Positions 61,627 through 64,000 of a DNA stretch of 64,000 bases are shown here, one piece after another. Both the position numbers and the translations under genes were made by a program. This stretch comes from JACJXF01 sp964349045. GTDB taxonomy: Bacteria; Bacteroidota; Bacteroidia; Bacteroidales; GCA-2748055. The notes beneath the pieces were generated by a model. The model had not been told where the DNA came from. It made no database searches and saw only the letters and a list, made by a program, of their open reading frames with translations. The stretch is taken from positions 24,444 through 88,443 of the forward strand of contig CAYGFI010000004.1 of NCBI GenBank assembly GCA_964349045.1. Reading direction: 5' to 3'. Positions within the stretch are counted from its first letter, which is position 1; every line of letters starts with the position of its first letter.

Positions 61627-62601
61627 ATGAGTGAATTAAATCAGATCAAGCAACCCATAAGAGCTGAATTAGAGGAGTTTGAAAATCATTTCAGGCAATC
61701 GTTGAAGAGCAGTGTCCCGCTGCTCGATATTATCACGAACTATATATTAAGAAAAAAAGGTAAGCAAATGAGGCCGGCGTTTGTATTGTTAAGTGCAAGG
61801 ATGTTTGGCAAAATTGGTTCTTCCAGCTATACCGCTGCTTCCATGATTGAATTATTGCACACCGCCTCGTTAATCCATGATGATGTCGTTGATGAATCTT
61901 ATGAACGACGGGGATTTTTCTCCATTAACGCCTTATGGAAATCTAAAGTAGCTGTTTTGGTGGGTGACTATTTACTAGCGAAAGGTCTGTTAATTTCGGT
62001 AGAGAATAAAGAGTATGAATTACTGGAGTTGGTATCAGAAGCAGTGAAGGAGATGAGTGAGGGAGAACTTTTACAAATTCAGAAATCGAGGAAGCTAAAT
62101 ATCAGTATGGTTGATTACTTCGAGATTATCAGGAAAAAGACTGCGGCCCTGATTGGTGCATGCACGGCAATCGGAGCAAAATCGGCCGGCGCCAGTGATG
62201 CTCAGGTTAAACTTATGAAAGAGTTTGGAGAATTAGCGGGTGTTGCTTTTCAGATCAAGGATGATTTATTTGATTACGTTAGAAACGGTAAGATTGGTAA
62301 ACCAACTGCTAACGACATTAAAGAAAAGAAGATGACTCTTCCATTGATTTATGCCCTTGAGGTTTGTCCCGGAAATGAGAAAAAGAAAATTATTTCCATA
62401 ATCAGGCATCACAACAGGAATTCAGATAAGGTAGATGAGGTAATTAATTTTGTTAAGAATTATGGAGGGTTAGATTTTGCCGAAAAAAAGATGCTGGAAT
62501 ATAAAAATAATGCTTTAGAAATTTTAAAATCATTCCCTGATTCTGAGTCTAAGGAATCATTAGTATCTCTATTAGAATTTACGATAAACCGAAAAGAATA
62601 G
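61627..62601 (+). CDS. Polyprenyl synthase, probable long-chain type (quinone side chain)
   Basis: 324 residues. First Asp-rich motif DDVVD in LIHDDVVDESYERRGFFS and second DDLFD in QIKDDLFDYVRNGKIGKP; the start has KKGKQMRPAFVLLSARMFG. The fifth residue before the first motif is Ala (A-S-L-I-H-D-D), a small residue that in this family allows long products, so octaprenyl or similar diphosphate for menaquinone is inferred. It is a paralogue of the gene at 5962, which has Phe at this place. No quinone genes lie nearby in the window. Confidence 0.85.
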   Translation: MSELNQIKQPIRAELEEFENHFRQSLKSSVPLLDIITNYILRKKGKQMRPAFVLLSARMFGKIGSSSYTAASMIELLHTASLIHDDVVDESYERRGFFSINALWKSKVAVLVGDYLLAKGLLISVENKEYELLELVSEAVKEMSEGELLQIQKSRKLNISMVDYFEIIRKKTAALIGACTAIGAKSAGASDAQVKLMKEFGELAGVAFQIKDDLFDYVRNGKIGKPTANDIKEKKMTLPLIYALEVCPGNEKKKIISIIRHHNRNSDKVDEVINFVKNYGGLDFAEKKMLEYKNNALEILKSFPDSESKESLVSLLEFTINRKE

Positions 62602-62730
62602 GGTTTAGAATTAAATAATCCTGGAGGAGAACACGGGCGTTTATAAATAGCTCAATCTCCATTAATTAAACCTTAAGAAATAGCACGTTAACTATCTGAT
62701 TTATAGTTTTATAATCAAATAATGATAAAA

Positions 62731-64000
62731 TTATACTTCCAGACCATCCAGATAAGATTTTATTAATTTAGCCTTTTTAGTGCCTAGAATTTTAATCCAT
62801 TGATCTTCAGATAAGTTTTTCATTTCATCGAAGTTATTAACTTTATTCCAGATCTTTTGAATTGTATTTTCCCCAATTCCCGGAATATTTGTTAAGTCTG
62901 ATTTAAGCATGGATCCGGAGCGTTTAAGACGATGAAAATTGATTCCAAACCGATGCGCTTCGTTTCTCATCTGTTGGATGAGTTTCAGAGATTCGGAATT
63001 CTTATCAATATACAGCGGAACCGTATCTTCAGGGAAATAGATTTCCTCTAATTTTTTTGCAATTCCAATCACAGCAATTTTACCTCTTAAATTCAGCTCC
63101 ATCAGACTCTGTACGGCTGCGTTAAGCTGGCCTTTACCCCCATCTATTATTATTAACTGGGGCAGGTCAAGTTCTTCGTTAATAAGCCGGGAATATCTTC
63201 TTTTAATAATTTCTTTCATAGAGGCGAAATCGTCGGGTCCGGTAACTGTTTTGATATTGAAATGACGGTAATCCTTTTTTGAAGGGCGGGCGTTTTTAAA
63301 AACAACACAGGCTGCAACCGGGTTAGATCCCTGAATATTGCTGTTATCGAAACACTCTATATAAATGGGTAAATCGGGAAGTCTTAGATCGCTTTTAAGT
63401 GTTGTGAGAATTCTAAAAAATCCTTTTTCCGGAGTTATGGCATCTTTCTGACGATTTCGTTCGAGCATAAAATATTTTGCATTTCGTTCAGAAAGTTCCA
63501 GAAGCTTTTTTTTATCACCGATCCGGGGAATGGTCTGGGTCGTATTTAAAGGGAGATTATCAATTTTAAAAGGTAAAATCATTTCTTTAGCGTCACTAAA
63601 CAGTCGTGTACGTATTTCTGTAACAGCGAATTCCAATAATTCTACCGCAGACTCGTCCAGTTTCTTTTTCATTTCAACTGTGTGAGCCTGGATAATAGCC
63701 CCATTCACGACTTTAATAAAATTAACGAAAGCCAGATCTTTATCCTGGATGATTGAGAAAACATCGACATTATGAATTGAAGGATTTACAATTGTTGATT
63801 TAATCTGAAACTTCTGAAGCATTTCTATTTTCTGGCGTATTATTTCAGCCTCTTCAAATTGATGTTTTGAAGAAAAATCCAGCATTATTTTATTCAGGTG
63901 TAACAAAAGGTCTTTAAGATTTCCTTTAAGAATCAGATGGATTTGTTCGATTGTTTTATTATAATTTTCTTCATTTTGTAATCCTTCACAAGGTCCCAGG
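62731..64000 (-). CDS. uvrC: UvrABC excinuclease subunit C (5' end outside window)
   Basis: About 423 C-terminal residues are visible; the frame stays open to the window edge (GPCEGLQNEENYNKTI can be read near it), so the N-terminal GIY-YIG nuclease lies beyond. Present are the UVR motif (FEEAEIIRQKIEML), the RNase-H-like second nuclease domain (IECFDNSNIQGSNPVAACV, RHFNIKTVTGPDDFASM, LPQLIIIDGGKGQLNAA) and the C-terminal helix-hairpin-helix (LTNIPGIGENTIQKIW). UvrC makes both incisions in nucleotide excision repair. It stands opposite the prenyl synthase gene. Confidence 0.95.
   Translation of the reverse strand, partial: LGPCEGLQNEENYNKTIEQIHLILKGNLKDLLLHLNKIMLDFSSKHQFEEAEIIRQKIEMLQKFQIKSTIVNPSIHNVDVFSIIQDKDLAFVNFIKVVNGAIIQAHTVEMKKKLDESAVELLEFAVTEIRTRLFSDAKEMILPFKIDNLPLNTTQTIPRIGDKKKLLELSERNAKYFMLERNRQKDAITPEKGFFRILTTLKSDLRLPDLPIYIECFDNSNIQGSNPVAACVVFKNARPSKKDYRHFNIKTVTGPDDFASMKEIIKRRYSRLINEELDLPQLIIIDGGKGQLNAAVQSLMELNLRGKIAVIGIAKKLEEIYFPEDTVPLYIDKNSESLKLIQQMRNEAHRFGINFHRLKRSGSMLKSDLTNIPGIGENTIQKIWNKVNNFDEMKNLSEDQWIKILGTKKAKLIKSYLDGLEV

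Overview
The window is a 64 kb piece of an AT-rich (roughly 36% G+C by eye) chromosome of a member of the Bacteroidota, most likely a Bacteroidales-like lineage assembled from sequencing scaffolds (there is one 100-N gap at 60280-60379). The assignment rests on family content (DUF2723, DUF4271, DUF2721, CreD with a winged-helix regulator, TlpA proteins with long N-terminal regions), on the gene order DUF4271-hemD-rnpA-S41 peptidase and dtd-pyrophosphohydrolase-deoC, and on repeated matches to the Bacteroidota -7 promoter element TAnnTTTG upstream of genes. I see no tRNA, rRNA, CRISPR array, insertion sequence, prophage or plasmid functions.

Layout. 1-7.2 kb: end of a DUF2723 membrane protein, a GH16-like protein that has lost its catalytic Glu, carA, a TlpA-like thioredoxin, a short-chain prenyl synthase, a small lipoprotein. 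7.4-17.3 kb: SNF2 helicase, TauE/SafE permease, two DUF2721 proteins, a CreD operon with its own regulator and a frameshifted membrane gene, a WYL protein without its usual DNA-binding domain, a striking alternating inverted-repeat array, and an SRPBCC protein. 17.4-28.6 kb: a giant sensor phosphatase (two solute-binding domains + propeller + SpoIIE), an ABC-2 exporter, and a GMC oxidoreductase / SGNH lipoprotein / aldehyde dehydrogenase trio. 28.6-42 kb: xth, rsgA, a hybrid histidine kinase, mnmH with an unknown partner, a U32 protein, a second histidine kinase, an AsmA-like protein, pepE and a ThiF/MoeB-like E1 enzyme. 42-51 kb: two envelope systems, namely an ECF sigma/anti-sigma pair that seems to control itself and a neighbouring outer-membrane protein, and a TetR-controlled operon coding for a LolA-like carrier, two FtsX permeases, a LolD-like ATPase and an outer-membrane barrel. 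51-64 kb: housekeeping genes (dtd, deoC, hemD, rnpA, ctp protease, polA, queD, a long-chain prenyl synthase, uvrC cut by the window edge).

Most of the window is ordinary chromosomal backbone. The parts that merit attention are: the four-copy 14-bp alternating repeat at 16725-16893, whose stems carry a compensatory change; paired palindromes ACTTTGCATYACAAAG in the CreD operon; the shared GTAAC-N16/17-CGTC promoter of the sigma factor and the outer-membrane protein; the TetR/LolA/FtsX/FtsX/LolD/barrel operon as a candidate inner-to-outer membrane lipid pathway; and the unusual architectures of the genes at 1675-2904 and 17459-22105. All functions are inferred from reading the sequence; no database search was run.
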